Assembly: GCA_903907865.1 (NCBI GenBank)
Contig: CAIVPR010000008.1
Location: forward strand, 21,542-85,541
From: an uncultured Acidobacteriia bacterium
Lineage (GTDB): Bacteria > Acidobacteriota > Terriglobia > Bryobacterales > Bryobacteraceae
Direction: 5' to 3'
DNA length: 64,000 nt
In this document: piece after piece, positions 51,427 to 61,934 of the stretch
How the letters are laid out: every line of letters begins with the position of its first letter
How positions within the stretch are numbered: the stretch's first letter is position 1
Position numbers and translations under genes: made by a program
Notes under the pieces: model-generated
What the model was told of the DNA's origin: nothing
The model's database searches: none
The model's input: only the letters and a program-made list of their open reading frames with translations

Positions 51427-52284
51427 TCACTCCCCCAACGCGCGGCGCAGCAACGCAATGCTCCTCGGCCCATCCGCCAGCAGGTTGTCGCTGGACGCCT
51501 CGATGCCGATCAGTTTGTCGTACTGGATCTGGCGGAGGGCCGCGAAAAACGGGGCGTAATTGTATTCCTCCCACTTCAGCGGAATGACTCGGTTGTTCGG
51601 ATTGGCCATGTGCAGGTGCCGCAAATGGTCCTTGACCTTCGCGATTACGACCGGGTCCTCTTCTTCCACCGCAAAATGGTAGTAGTCGACCATGAGCTGG
51701 ATGTTCGGGTCATTCACCGCTTCCACCCACGCCAACGCCTCGCCGGTGTTGTTGATGATGTTGCACTCCACCTTGCGCTGCGCCTCGATCGCGATGGTGA
51801 TGTTTCGTGCCCGCGCCTCCGGGCCGGCGCGTTTTCCGAAATCTACCAACTGCGCAAACGCCTCGGTCTTCGAGAATCCGTCGGGAACCATACGGGCGCC
51901 GCTGCTTCCGAACACGATCACCCGCACGCCCAGCCGGGATGCCCGGTCGAGCGCTTTATGAAGATACTGGGCCTGTTGGTTCTTATCCACTGCTGGTCCC
52001 GTAAGCTTGACCTCTGCGGGGACAAACCAGTAGGCGGCCGGCGTGGGCAGCGCCAGCCGCTTGAGTTTGGCGGCAAGGGCCTCGTAATCGGCATCGGAAA
52101 GCGCGGCGACCTCGGAAGTGCGCACCTCCATGTAGTCGAAGCCGGCAGCTTTGACCGCGTCGATGTCTTTCAACGGGCCGCAATAGCCGATTCCGACCTT
52201 GCCGGCAGGCTGAGCCAAAAGGGCCCAGCCCGCGCAGGCAAACAAGGCGGCAATCGCGGTCGTTTGTTTCAGGGTTATGCGCAT
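51427..52284 (-). CDS. Exported TIM-barrel sugar isomerase/epimerase-like protein
   Basis: This 285-residue protein has a signal peptide (TTAIAALFACAGWALLAQ) followed by an AP-endonuclease-2/xylose-isomerase-like TIM barrel: VKAAGFDYMEVRTSEV, RVIVFGSSGAR, NITIAIEAQRKVECNIIN, VDYYHFAVEEED, HLHMANPNNR and GIEAS supply the metal-binding Glu, Asp, His and Glu. It may isomerise or cleave a sugar in the periplasm; the substrate is unknown. It begins 5 bases after the frameshifted TonB receptor gene and probably shares its transcript. Confidence 0.9.
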   Translation of the reverse strand: MRITLKQTTAIAALFACAGWALLAQPAGKVGIGYCGPLKDIDAVKAAGFDYMEVRTSEVAALSDADYEALAAKLKRLALPTPAAYWFVPAEVKLTGPAVDKNQQAQYLHKALDRASRLGVRVIVFGSSGARMVPDGFSKTEAFAQLVDFGKRAGPEARARNITIAIEAQRKVECNIINNTGEALAWVEAVNDPNIQLMVDYYHFAVEEEDPVVIAKVKDHLRHLHMANPNNRVIPLKWEEYNYAPFFAALRQIQYDKLIGIEASSDNLLADGPRSIALLRRALGE

Positions 52285-52289
52285 GTTCT

Positions 52290-55200
52290 TTAAAAATAGA
52301 ACTTGGCTGCGAGCTGCACGATTCGCTGCTCGCGCGTGGCACTGTATTCGCCGAAAAAGCTCCCCAGCACCTTTGTGGATCCCGCAGCGGGCCGCAGGTT
52401 GTTCGTAATGGAAAGCGTGCTGAAGTCCGATACGCCCAGCACCGCCACGCCGGTGGCACCGGCCGCCGTGGTGATGTTTGTGGAAGTGTTGTACCCGCTG
52501 AACTGGGTGTGATTGAAGACGTTGAAGGCTTCAAGCCGCAATTGCAGATACTTGCGCCGGTCGCCCGAAACCCGGAAGTTCTTGAAAACCGACAGGTCGC
52601 TGTTATTCGTTCCCGGATTGCGATAGTACGTTCTCGACCACGGCCCAAGGTTGCCGGGATTCGTCAACACAACCGCACCCGGGTTGATCCGATCTCCCGG
52701 GACGCTGCTGTTGCCCGACAACGGGTTCCCAACCACATTAAACAGCGGCCCGAACGTGTAAGACCCCGTAAGCACCTGGCCCGCGTTCACCCCGGCGATG
52801 GAGGGCGAGAGTTCCGCCGGAGTGCCGGTGCGGAAGATGCTGACGCCGGAGATCTGCCAGCCGTCGAAAACGGCCTTCGCGAGATAGCGGTTGCCAAAAT
52901 GCGCAGAGATGCCGGGGAGATCGAAGACGTAGCTCAGGACCAGATTGTGTTTCTGATCCGACCCGGCTAGACGGTACTCATACTTTCTCGTGTTGAAGGG
53001 ATTCACCGAGTCGGTATCCGTGTTGTTGGTCAGGAGGTTCTTCGAGTAGGTGTAAGCGGCGCCAAGGACCAGTCCTTTGGAAAGGTGGCGGTTCACCGAA
53101 ACCTGCAGCGAATTGTAGTTGGAGGAAGCCCCGTTATTGCGGTAGTTGATGTCGCCATAACCAGTGTACGGTCTAAGGTAGTCTTGCGGCAGGGCGTTGA
53201 CCCCGTTGAAGGAGAGTCCCGCCGCAGTGTATAACGGGCCAATGCCGACCTGAACGGCAGGAACCACGCCATTCGGGTAGAGCGCCGGGTTCTGCGAACT
53301 GGCCTTGAACGTCGCGCCGTATGGAACCGCGTTCAGATTGATAACTTCTTGGAGATTCCGGCCAAGGGAGCCGACATAAGCCACATCCAGCACAATGCCA
53401 TAACCCACGTTTCTCTGAACGCCCAGGTTGAAGCTGTATACGTGGGGCGTGGTGTCTTCCGGTGCCACCGCGGTGAGGCCGATGGTCGCGCGTGCTCCGT
53501 TGGCGGCCGCGGCGTTGATATTGCTGAGCGATCCGAAATAGAGCTGGGGTGTCAGCACGTTGGGAGGGGCCTGCGCTTCGTTGTTCGAATAGTCCGTTCG
53601 CGCGCGGTCGTAGGAAGCGCCGAAACCGCCGCGAACGACGGTGTTATGGAGGGGCTCCCATGCGAACCCAAAGCGGGGGCAACGCGGACGCCCTGGTTAT
53701 AGCCTCCGGACAAGGCGAAGTTCTTCGCCGAAGTAAGACCATTGGTAGGGTCGCCCGAATTCGGTACGATCAGACCCTGGAAGTTGCTCGGCAGCGTGTT
53801 CGCCAACGTAAGGGTCGTCGGAACATTTCCCGGATCGACCTCGCGTGTCGTTCCATTTACCAGCACCGGCGTGTACAAGCGAACCGCCTTGGCCGGGTTG
53901 AACAGATTCGGCTCGAAATACTGCTCTCCCTGCAGCAGATCGTGAACGGGCCCCAAATGGCTGAAGCGCAGTCCGTAGTCGAGTGTCAGTTTAGGAGTTA
54001 CACGCCACGTGTCCTGCGCGTAGCCCTCCACGGTGTGGTAAACCGCGTTGGTGGCAACCTTGTTGCTGGCCTGCGTATAGGAGTTGAACACGCCGAGCAG
54101 CGCGTTGGAGAAAGGGTCGCCCGAATCGAGCGCGAAGTTCGCGTTGCTGCCCAAGCTGCTGGTGTAGTCAACCGTGCTCTGCGCGGGAGACTGCGGCGTA
54201 TTGAAGGCGGTCGCCTTGTAATAATAGATTCCTACCTTTACCGTATGCTTGCCGAGCACCTTGGTCACGTTGTCGATCACGTTGTAGGACGGGATCTGCT
54301 GGAAGAACGGCGAGCCATTGATGCTGACCGACGGCGATGTCTGATTCGTCAATCCGCCGAAGGTCATGCTGGGGATGATGTCGTAGGGCTTGTTGGCGTC
54401 GGGAAACAGCAGCGGCGTGGTGATGCCGGTGGCCGCGCGCGAAAAGCCATTGGTTGACGCCTGGATATTCGTGACGAAAATGCCGTGACCGAAGATCGCC
54501 TCGTTAATCAGCGTGGGGGAAATCGTGTTCGTCATCGTCAGTGCCAAGTTGTATCCCGACCCGCTGCGATCCACCGGTCCCAGGGTGGGAAAGTTATCGC
54601 CCAGCGTCGTCGTCCCGTAGGCTAGAATCTGATCGTCGTAATTGTTGATGAAGCGGCCTGAGATTCTGGTCTTCGAGTTCATCAGATAGTCGATGCGGGC
54701 GATGTCCTCGCGGCGCGGATACTTGCTCGAAACCTGAGAGGTGTAGTTATAGCTGTTGCCGCCGACCGTCGTGTTCGGCATCGGAAACAGGTTCAGCACC
54801 GCTTGCGCTCCGGGGAAGATGCAGGACTTCGGAATGATATTACCCGGAAAAGGCGCAGCCGTTCCCGTGCCGTTGCCCCCCAGGCAATTGCCCGTGTCCC
54901 GGACCACGATGGGAGCGCCGTTGCCGTTGACGGATTTCGAGAAGTCGCCGCTGCGCTCGGCAGCGGTAGGCATCTCGACGTTGTTCGCGGTCGCTTGCGG
55001 GACCAGTTGCTTGTACCATTCCTCGTTGTAGAAGAAGAAGAGCTTGTCCTTGTGCCGGTTGAACCCGCCCAGGAACTGCGGAAGGTAAATCGGCCCGCTC
55101 ACGTCGAAGCCATAGTAGTTGTATCGATACAGGGCTCGCGTCCGTCCGTTGACGTTGTTGAAGAAGCTGTTCGCATTCAGGCTGTCGTGGCGCCGGAAAT

Positions 55201-55990
55201 AGCGGGCACCAAAGTGAAAGTCCGACGATCCGCTCCTGGTGGTAACCGTAACCACGCCACCCGCGGCCTTGCCGTATTCAGCTTGGTAGTTGGAAGTCAG
55301 GATCTTGATTTCGCCCACCGCGTCGGGGTTGATCGTAACCTGTTGCGCTTGCTGATCGCTGCGCGTCACAGAGGACCCGTCGATCGCCATATCCTTCATG
55401 GTTACGCGGTTGCCGTTGATGGAGTAGGAACCGATCGCGCTCAGGTTGCTTACCTCGTTGGCGCCGCCAGGCTGGGCGACGCCGGGAATGAGCTTTGCAA
55501 GATCGTGAATGTTCCGCCCGTTGAGCGCCAAATCCCGCAATTGCGAGTTGGTGACGGCGGCGGACCGTTCGCCGGAATCCGACTGCAACTGCAATTGGCC
55601 TGCGTCGGCCGTGATTGTGACCGAGTCGGTCGGAGCACCTGCCTGCAGCGATAACTCCCCAAGGTTCAGCCGATCCTGAGGTTGCACCGTGATGCCGGTG
55701 CGCGTCAGCTTCTTGAAGCCGTCTTTCTCCACCGACACGTCGTAATTTCCCTGGTCGATGGCCGGAAACACGAATTGCCCGCTGGCGTTGCTTTGAACTT
55801 CGTGGGTCTGGTGGGTCCCCGTGTTGATGATGTCGACCTTCGCGGCGGGCACCACCGCGCCGGACGAGTCCGTCACCGTCCCCGAAATTGTGGCGGCCGT
55901 ACTCTGGGCTGGCGCGGACCCCGCCATGAACGTGGCTGCAGCGATCACGGCTGCGGCTCCAATGAAGATGGCGTGCATGCGACTAAGCAT
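52290..55990 (-). pseudogene. Large TonB-dependent receptor interrupted by a frameshift
   Basis: Frames 53552-55990 and 52290-53558 are the two halves of one Oar-like receptor of about 1,230 residues. The first has a signal peptide (FMAGSAPAQS), a CarboxypepD_reg domain (ATISGTVTDSSGAVVPAAKV), a plug (SYSINGNRVTMKDMAIDGSS) and the first barrel half. At GGYNQGVRVAP the expected next residues RFGFAWEP lie in another frame. The shift falls in five G residues (plus strand 53675-53679); one more G would restore it. This could be a real mutation, phase variation or an assembly indel. AGAGGAG precedes the ATG at 55990. Confidence 0.85.
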
Positions 55991-56137
55991 TTTTCTCCTC
56001 TATTCCCTGAACTGTCGTGGTATCGCTCCTATGCTATGGCACTGTCGCGCCCCTGTCATTCGACGGGCGTGTAGAAGCACCTATGCGAATGTCATAGTGA
56101 CCCCGGTACCCGATCCGGTTAGACTGTTTGTGAAGCC

Positions 56138-59050
56138 ATGCTGCCCAGAATACTGCTCTGCGCGTTGCTCGCACTTCCCTGCCTGGAAGCGGCACCCGCG
56201 GCACGCATCGCGTACGGCGTCGACTTCTGGCGTGAATCCGACGGTCTCGCGCAATCCCGCATCAGGTCTGTCGTTCAAACCCGCGACGGCTATATCTGGT
56301 TGGGGACCGATGGCGGGCTCCTGCGCTTCAATGGCGACCGCTTCACCGAGTTCACCGTCCAGTCCGGCGACCTGAAAGACAACGAGGTCTGGGCACTTCA
56401 GGAGGACAATGACGGAGCGATCTGGATCGGCACCTATGGCGGCGGCCTCACGAGGCTCAAGGACGGCCACTTCCGAACCTTCACCGTCGCCGACGGCCTT
56501 CCCGACGACGTTGTCATGGCCATCGAAAAAGATCCCGCGGGAAACCTCTGGCTGGTAACTCCACAAGGTCTGGCGCGCTGTACCAACGGCTCGATCCGCC
56601 GCGTGACACGGGAGGAAGGCCTACCCGACATTCATGCCACGGCCATCGCGCCAACCGCCCCGGGCGGACCGCTCATAGCCACGCGGTCTGGCATTTACCG
56701 CTATGCCAACGGTCGTTTCGAACTATTTTCCAACCCGAGCGCCCAATACGGCTTCGCCGAACAGTTGTTGAGCGCTCAGGATGGATCGCTCTGGATCGGG
56801 TTCAGCAGCGGCGTCATCGTGCGGAACCACAGTGGCGTCTCGGAAGCCGTGCCCTTTCGGCGGCACGCCAGCGGGCAGATCCACCGGCTGTATCAGGACC
56901 CCCATGGCGGAATCTGGGCGGCGGTAGGCAAGAGCATCGACAAACTGGAAGCCGGGGCCTTTCAGCCGGTGCTCACCGAAAGCGGCTCGCCCCCGGTCGG
57001 CAGCGTGTACAGCATCCTGATGGACCGGGAAGGTGGCGTCTGGCTGGGCTTGCAATCCAACGGAGTGGCTCGACTCCGAGTCAGCCAGCTCACCACGCTG
57101 GCGGAGGAAGATGGGCTTCCCAACGACCGGGCGCGCTCCGTTTATCAGGACAGCCACGGGAGAGTGTGGATCGGGACGGCGGACGGCATCGCCCTCTATT
57201 CGAATGGCGGCCTGCGGAAGGTCGCGGGCCGCGGTAGCGCCCAACTCTGGGATGTGCGCTCGATCGCCGAAGACGCCTCCGGCAATATCTGGATCTCGGC
57301 GGGCAAGGAACTCCTCGCCATGAAAGGCGACCGGTTCGAACCCGTGGCCGGATGGACCGCAAAGTATGAGATCGAAGCCCTCTATCGCGATGCCTCGGGC
57401 AACATGTGGGTGGGCACCGACGGCGCCGGCCTCTTTCGCTGCGCCCAAGGGCATTTCACCAACTACACAACGAACGAAGGGCTTGGCAGCAACCATGTCC
57501 GCGCAATCCTCGGCGACCGCCAGGGTGCGCTCTGGATCAGCACCTTTGGCAACGGTGTCAGCAAATACTCCGCCGGGCGGTTTGTGACTTACAACAGCAA
57601 GGGCGGCCTTGCGGGCGACCGCGTAGTCGCCATGCATGAGGATGAAGAGGGTGCCCTGTGGTTCGCCACCCGCCAAGGGCTTTCAAGGCTCGCCGACGGC
57701 TCGTTCTTCACATGGCGGTCCGGCTCGGGTCTGTTCAATCCGTTCGTCTACGCCATTGTGGACGACGGCGCGGGGAATTTCTGGTTCAGTTCATCCGACG
57801 GCATCTTTCGCGTCCCGAAGAAAGAACTCCGCGCCTTCGCGCGCGGCGAAGTTTCCAGGGTTACCTCCGTTTCGTATGGTGAGCGGGACGGCATGAAGAC
57901 GCGGGCGGGCAACCTCGGCAATCAACCGGTGGCGTGGAGAATGGCAAACGGCCAGATGATCTTCAGCACCATGCGCGGCGTCGTCATTGTGGATCCCTCG
58001 CGCCTGACTTCGGATTCCTTTGTTCCCCCCGTGTATATCGAAAAGGCAATCGTGAACGGCCGCGAGCAACTCACAGCGAAGGGTGCCGCCGTGTCGCTGG
58101 ACAAAGGTGAACTGGAGATCCACTACGCCGCCCTCAGTTATTCCGCGCCCGGCAAACTTCGCTTCCGCTACATGCTGGAGAACTTCGACCGCGACTGGAT
58201 CGACGCCGGCAACAGGCGCTTCACCTATTACGCCAACCTGCCCCCCGGCAACTACCGCTTTCGCGTCGCGGCACGCAAGATGGATGGCCCTTGGAACGAG
58301 GCTGCGGCAGCGTACACGGTCGACTTCAGTCCGCCCTTCTACCGCACGCCGATCTTCGTTGTGGCCGCCGTCCTCGGCGCGATCCTGCTTGCCTGCGGCC
58401 TGTATTGGCTCCGCATGCATGAATTGCATGCGCGCTATACCCTGGTGCTGGCGGAACGCAATCGCATCTCGCGGGACATCCACGATACCTTGTCCCAGAA
58501 TCTGGCGGGAATCGCCCTGCAACTCGACTCGGTCCACATGCAGTTGCCCGATGTCGACCGCGGCCTGCGCGAAAGCATCGAGCAGGCGTGCAACCTCACC
58601 CGATACAGCCTGGCCGAGGCGCGCCGCGCCATCGTTGATCTGCGGTCCGATGGACTTGAATCTCGAGCGCTCGAAGATGCCGTGCCGGAAATCGCGGCCC
58701 GCGTCGCCCCCGCCCTGCACACGCGATTGGAGGTTGTCGGGACCCCGCGCAGAGTCAATCCGGTGGCGGAGAGAAACCTCCTGCGGATCCTGCAGGAAGC
58801 TTTGACCAATACCGTTCGGCATGCGGGGACCTGCAGCGTTCAGGTCGAACTACGCTACGCGCCGGGTCTCCTCGCTCTGCGCGTTCGCGACGATGGAGGC
58901 GGTTTCGAGCCCTCGCGGGCGGCCGGCGCCGAGACCGGCCACTACGGCCTGATCGGCATGCGGGAGCGTGCCGAACGCATCGGCGGCCGCCTCACACTCA
59001 ACAGCAAGCCTGGCGCGGGTACCGAGCTGCGCGTGGAGGTCCCAATTTGA
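56138..59050 (+). CDS. Propeller-type sensor histidine kinase
   Basis: This 970-residue protein has a signal peptide (LLCALLALPCLEA). A double seven-bladed propeller of Reg_prop repeats (DGYIWLGTDGGLLRF, DGAIWIGTYGGGLTRL and so on) fills about residues 25-640, followed by a Y_Y_Y domain (about 660-730) and one transmembrane helix (PIFVVAAVLGAILLACGLYW). A HisKA_3 dimerisation region (ISRDIHDTLSQNLAGIALQL with His782) and a HATPase domain (ILQEALTNTVRHAG, then GHYGLIGMRERAERIGG) complete it. It is related to carbohydrate-sensing hybrid systems, but without the fused receiver. Its last 4 bases overlap the regulator gene. Confidence 0.94.
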   Translation: MLPRILLCALLALPCLEAAPAARIAYGVDFWRESDGLAQSRIRSVVQTRDGYIWLGTDGGLLRFNGDRFTEFTVQSGDLKDNEVWALQEDNDGAIWIGTYGGGLTRLKDGHFRTFTVADGLPDDVVMAIEKDPAGNLWLVTPQGLARCTNGSIRRVTREEGLPDIHATAIAPTAPGGPLIATRSGIYRYANGRFELFSNPSAQYGFAEQLLSAQDGSLWIGFSSGVIVRNHSGVSEAVPFRRHASGQIHRLYQDPHGGIWAAVGKSIDKLEAGAFQPVLTESGSPPVGSVYSILMDREGGVWLGLQSNGVARLRVSQLTTLAEEDGLPNDRARSVYQDSHGRVWIGTADGIALYSNGGLRKVAGRGSAQLWDVRSIAEDASGNIWISAGKELLAMKGDRFEPVAGWTAKYEIEALYRDASGNMWVGTDGAGLFRCAQGHFTNYTTNEGLGSNHVRAILGDRQGALWISTFGNGVSKYSAGRFVTYNSKGGLAGDRVVAMHEDEEGALWFATRQGLSRLADGSFFTWRSGSGLFNPFVYAIVDDGAGNFWFSSSDGIFRVPKKELRAFARGEVSRVTSVSYGERDGMKTRAGNLGNQPVAWRMANGQMIFSTMRGVVIVDPSRLTSDSFVPPVYIEKAIVNGREQLTAKGAAVSLDKGELEIHYAALSYSAPGKLRFRYMLENFDRDWIDAGNRRFTYYANLPPGNYRFRVAARKMDGPWNEAAAAYTVDFSPPFYRTPIFVVAAVLGAILLACGLYWLRMHELHARYTLVLAERNRISRDIHDTLSQNLAGIALQLDSVHMQLPDVDRGLRESIEQACNLTRYSLAEARRAIVDLRSDGLESRALEDAVPEIAARVAPALHTRLEVVGTPRRVNPVAERNLLRILQEALTNTVRHAGTCSVQVELRYAPGLLALRVRDDGGGFEPSRAAGAETGHYGLIGMRERAERIGGRLTLNSKPGAGTELRVEVPI

Positions 59051-59667
59051 AAATTCGAACAATGGTCGCGGAAGATCACTTCGTGGTCCGCGTAGGTCTC
59101 AGTTCCATCATCAACAGCCAACCCGACATGGTCAATATTGCGGAGGCGGGCAATGGGCTCCAAGCGGTGGAGCTGTTCGAGCAACACCTCCCGGATGTCA
59201 CGCTGATGGATCTGCGCCTTCCCGGAATGGGCGGAATCGAAGCACTTGCCGCGATTCTGGCGAAATGGCCGCGGGCCCGCATCATCATGCTTTCGTCTTT
59301 CGGCGGGCCTGAGAATGTCTTCCGCGCCTTTCGGGCCGGCGCCCGGGCCTATTTCCTGAAAGATGTGAAGGGGCGGGATCTCGTGGATGCCATCCGCGCC
59401 GTTCACGCCGGCCAGAGGCCGCTGCCGCCCGAGATCGCATCCTGTCTCGCGGAAAGGCTCCCCGGCCCGGAGCTCAGCGCACGGGAAACGGAAATCCTGC
59501 GACTGATCGCGAACGGCCAGACGAACAAGCAGATCTCGACGCGCCTCGGCATCAGCGAGGGCACCGTTCGCGTCCACGCGAGCAATGTTTTCGCGAAGCT
59601 TGGCTGCAGCGACCGCGCGCAAGCCGTCGCCGTGGCTTTCCAGAGAGGTATCGTCTGTATTGAGTAG
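59047..59667 (+). CDS. NarL/FixJ family response regulator
   Basis: This 206-residue protein has a receiver with E9-D10, phospho-acceptor Asp55 in VTLMDLRLPGMGG and Lys in AYFLKDVKG, then a LuxR-type helix-turn-helix (SARETEILRLIANGQTNKQI and STRLGISEGTVRVHASNVFA). The TTG start at 59047 overlaps the kinase stop codon (TTGA), so translation is coupled; an ATG at 59062 would remove the first strand. It is the partner of the preceding kinase. Likely targets include the divergent receptor operon, though no binding site was identified. Confidence 0.93.
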   Translation: MKIRTMVAEDHFVVRVGLSSIINSQPDMVNIAEAGNGLQAVELFEQHLPDVTLMDLRLPGMGGIEALAAILAKWPRARIIMLSSFGGPENVFRAFRAGARAYFLKDVKGRDLVDAIRAVHAGQRPLPPEIASCLAERLPGPELSARETEILRLIANGQTNKQISTRLGISEGTVRVHASNVFAKLGCSDRAQAVAVAFQRGIVCIE

Positions 59668-59764
59668 GCGGGCGGACGCCCGGCGCTTGGCGGCCGTTTT
59701 TCTTGGCTTGACGCCGGAATCAGCGTGCCGCCAATACACACGCCTGCTAAAATCAATACACATC

Positions 59765-59959
59765 ATGAGGACGAACATAGTGATCGACGACGACCTGATG
59801 GCCGACGCCCTCCGCACCTCCGGCTTGAAAACCAAGCGCGAGGCCGTGGAATTGGGCCTCCGTACGATTCTCCAACTGGGCAAGCAGGCTGAGATCCGCA
59901 AACTGCGCGGAAAGCTGGATTGGCATGGTGATTTGGACGCAATGAGGACCGACGGTTGA
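59765..59959 (+). CDS. vapB: VapB-type antitoxin
   Basis: This 64-residue protein begins MRTNIVIDDDLMADALRTSG then LKTKREAVELGLRTILQLG, a short ribbon-helix-helix-like antitoxin (DUF2191/VapB). The toxin-binding tail ends LDAMRTDG. Its stop overlaps the VapC start by 4 bases. The ATG is at 59765; the longer frame upstream extends into the regulator gene. Confidence 0.92.
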   Translation: MRTNIVIDDDLMADALRTSGLKTKREAVELGLRTILQLGKQAEIRKLRGKLDWHGDLDAMRTDG

Positions 59960-60345
59960 TCTTCGTCGATTCGAGCGTCTGGATCGACTACTTCAAGGGG
60001 CGGATCACGCGGGAAACCGATCTGCTGGACCGATTGCTTGGCACCGAGCCCTTGGCGGTCGGCGACCTCATTCTCGCCGAGGTTCTGCAGGGTTTCGCGT
60101 CGGAACGGGATTTCAACGAGGCGCGACGCGTCATGACTTCGCTAGATGTCGTGGAAGTCGGCGGACGGGCCGTCGCGATCCAAGCCGCCAGAAACTACAG
60201 AACACTGCGCGAACGCGGAGTCACGATCCGAAAGACGATTGACACCCTCATCGCTACCCGCTGCATCGAGAGCGGATACGACTTGCTGCATTGCGACCGG
60301 GATTTCGAGCCGTTCGTCACCCACTTGGGGCTGACGACAGTCTGA
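59956..60345 (+). CDS. vapC: VapC PIN-domain ribonuclease toxin
   Basis: This 129-residue protein has a TTG start: MIFVDSSVWIDYFKG has the first Asp, VGDLILAEVLQG the Glu, RKTIDTLIATRCIESGYDLL the third acidic residue and HCDRDFEPF the last. It cleaves RNA and is blocked by VapB. It is the third PIN-type toxin in the window, unlike the one at 13979, which pairs with a Phd antitoxin. Confidence 0.93.
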   Translation: MIFVDSSVWIDYFKGRITRETDLLDRLLGTEPLAVGDLILAEVLQGFASERDFNEARRVMTSLDVVEVGGRAVAIQAARNYRTLRERGVTIRKTIDTLIATRCIESGYDLLHCDRDFEPFVTHLGLTTV

Positions 60346-60417
60346 CGCAACTACGCCGGAATCACCAGCACTTCCCCACCCCGTCCACATAGCTTTGACG
60401 CCACCGCTGGCTCGAGC

Positions 60418-61152
60418 CTAGAGACCCGTCACCTTACTGACGCTGGATTCCCCCGGCTTCCTCATCCGATAGACTAACGCCAGAAGGCCGACAATCGAGA
60501 ACCCCAGGGTACCGGGCTCAGGCGTCTCCTCGTAGATCTGAAGTCCAGACCACGAGGCTTGGCCGCTCGCGCAACACTGCATTTGGCCGGTTATCGTTCC
60601 GGAAGCGTCTGCCAGAATCCCTGACGCATACCCGCCCGCCACAGCGGCCACCGTGTAGTTGGCGTCCAGACTTCCGCTCGCGTCCGCGTCCACCGCCATG
60701 TTGAATGCCCGGTAAGGCTGATCGGGGCTTCCATAGTTGTAGAAATACAGGCTGACCGTTGAACGTGGAATCAGCCCTGAGATTCTCCAGCCCACAGACC
60801 CCGAGTTCAAATAGATGAAATCACAGAATAGCGAATTCGGACAACTTCCGTCGTGTCCAGTGTAGGTGTCGACCGACCCCGTGAGTTGAATCCCGATGCC
60901 CGTAGTGTTCCCACTGTTGTCCACCAAACCCGAAAACGACGGGTTCGTCACCGGCGACAGAAAACCCAGCAAGGCGTCGTTCCACACGCTGGCAGCACCG
61001 AAGGCCGGGTTGGCGGCGGCGGCTAACGGTTCCACGCCGGAGTAGGAGCCGTAGCGACTGATGCCGTCAGGATTCTTCCAATCCACACTCACGAGAGTTC
61101 CTGCGCGGGCCGACGCACCGGCCAGCATGGCCACCAGCAGCAAGGTCTTCAT
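60418..61152 (-). CDS. PEP-CTERM protein (second of a pair)
   Basis: The protein has 244 residues from the ATG at 61152, which overlaps the upstream stop by 4 bases; an earlier frame would add 11 residues. A signal peptide (LLLVAMLAGASARAG) is followed by a beta-rich body (SGLIPRSTVSLYFYNYGS). The end is ETPEPGTLGFSIVGLLALVY then RMRKPGESS, a PEP motif with hydrophobic helix and basic patch. Its sorting signal is followed by a longer tail than usual. Cysteines CPNSLFCD and QCC occur. Function unknown. Confidence 0.85.
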   Translation of the reverse strand: MKTLLLVAMLAGASARAGTLVSVDWKNPDGISRYGSYSGVEPLAAAANPAFGAASVWNDALLGFLSPVTNPSFSGLVDNSGNTTGIGIQLTGSVDTYTGHDGSCPNSLFCDFIYLNSGSVGWRISGLIPRSTVSLYFYNYGSPDQPYRAFNMAVDADASGSLDANYTVAAVAGGYASGILADASGTITGQMQCCASGQASWSGLQIYEETPEPGTLGFSIVGLLALVYRMRKPGESSVSKVTGL

Positions 61153-61880
61153 CGTGTCACCCCCGCTACGATCCGACGAGTCCAAGCAAAGGCCAGCGCA
61201 CCTCCCGCCAGCAACCAGACGCTGGATGGCTCGGGAGCGGCGGCGTCACTGAAGGTCAGGCTGACACCCACGAAATCTCCCGTGGTGGTCGAGGTCGGAC
61301 CCAGCTCCAAGGTGAAGACGTCTCCCACGTGGGCGAAAAAGGAATGAACGGCGAAACTTTCGGGCGAGGACCGCCCGTGCCCGTCGCCGGAAGTCAGTTG
61401 CCCGCTGGCAAGGATGACGTCACCGTTGCTGTGCCGCAACCTCCACCCATTCTCGCGACCGATGTTTCGACCATTCCACAGGCTGCCAACGACGTCGATG
61501 TATCCAGTCACACTGCTGGTCCAAGTTACGCTGTCGAATCCCAACCCGACGCCATCGGTATGCGTGACAATATCGCCAAGCTGCCAGTCCGCACTGCTCG
61601 CACCAAAGCCGTTGAACACCGCCGTGCTGAGAAACCAGGCTGGCAAAGTCCCGACACCCGGGTCTGCCCACGCCGACTGCCCCGACATCTCGCCTGGGTC
61701 CCAAGCCGACGTGGACAACAGACTGGCGTTGCCTCCGCCATCGTAGGACCATCCCGAGTGGGGGTTTGAGGTATCGCTCCAATCCGTTTTCGGGTCGGCG
61801 ATGATGCCCGCGTTCGCCGCGCCCGCCAAGACCAACATCAAGCCGGCCGCCTTGGCCGTCACCGCGTTTTTGTTCCGCAT
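61149..61880 (-). CDS. PEP-CTERM protein (first of a pair)
   Basis: This 243-residue protein has a signal peptide (AAGLMLVLAGAANAG). The body resembles a jelly-roll (WSYDGGGNASLLSTSA and FFAHVGDVFTLELGPTS), and the C-terminus APEPSSVWLLAGGALAFAWT then RRIVAG carries the PEP-CTERM sorting signal. It shares 81 bases of upstream DNA with the divergent CadC-like regulator. Together with the next gene it forms a two-gene unit, likely exported by an exosortase located elsewhere. Confidence 0.87.
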   Translation of the reverse strand: MRNKNAVTAKAAGLMLVLAGAANAGIIADPKTDWSDTSNPHSGWSYDGGGNASLLSTSAWDPGEMSGQSAWADPGVGTLPAWFLSTAVFNGFGASSADWQLGDIVTHTDGVGLGFDSVTWTSSVTGYIDVVGSLWNGRNIGRENGWRLRHSNGDVILASGQLTSGDGHGRSSPESFAVHSFFAHVGDVFTLELGPTSTTTGDFVGVSLTFSDAAAPEPSSVWLLAGGALAFAWTRRIVAGVTR

Positions 61881-61934
61881 GGATCCTCCTTTGTGGACTG
61901 AATTCCGTCCGGCCCCAAGGCGGCGTTTGCGCGC

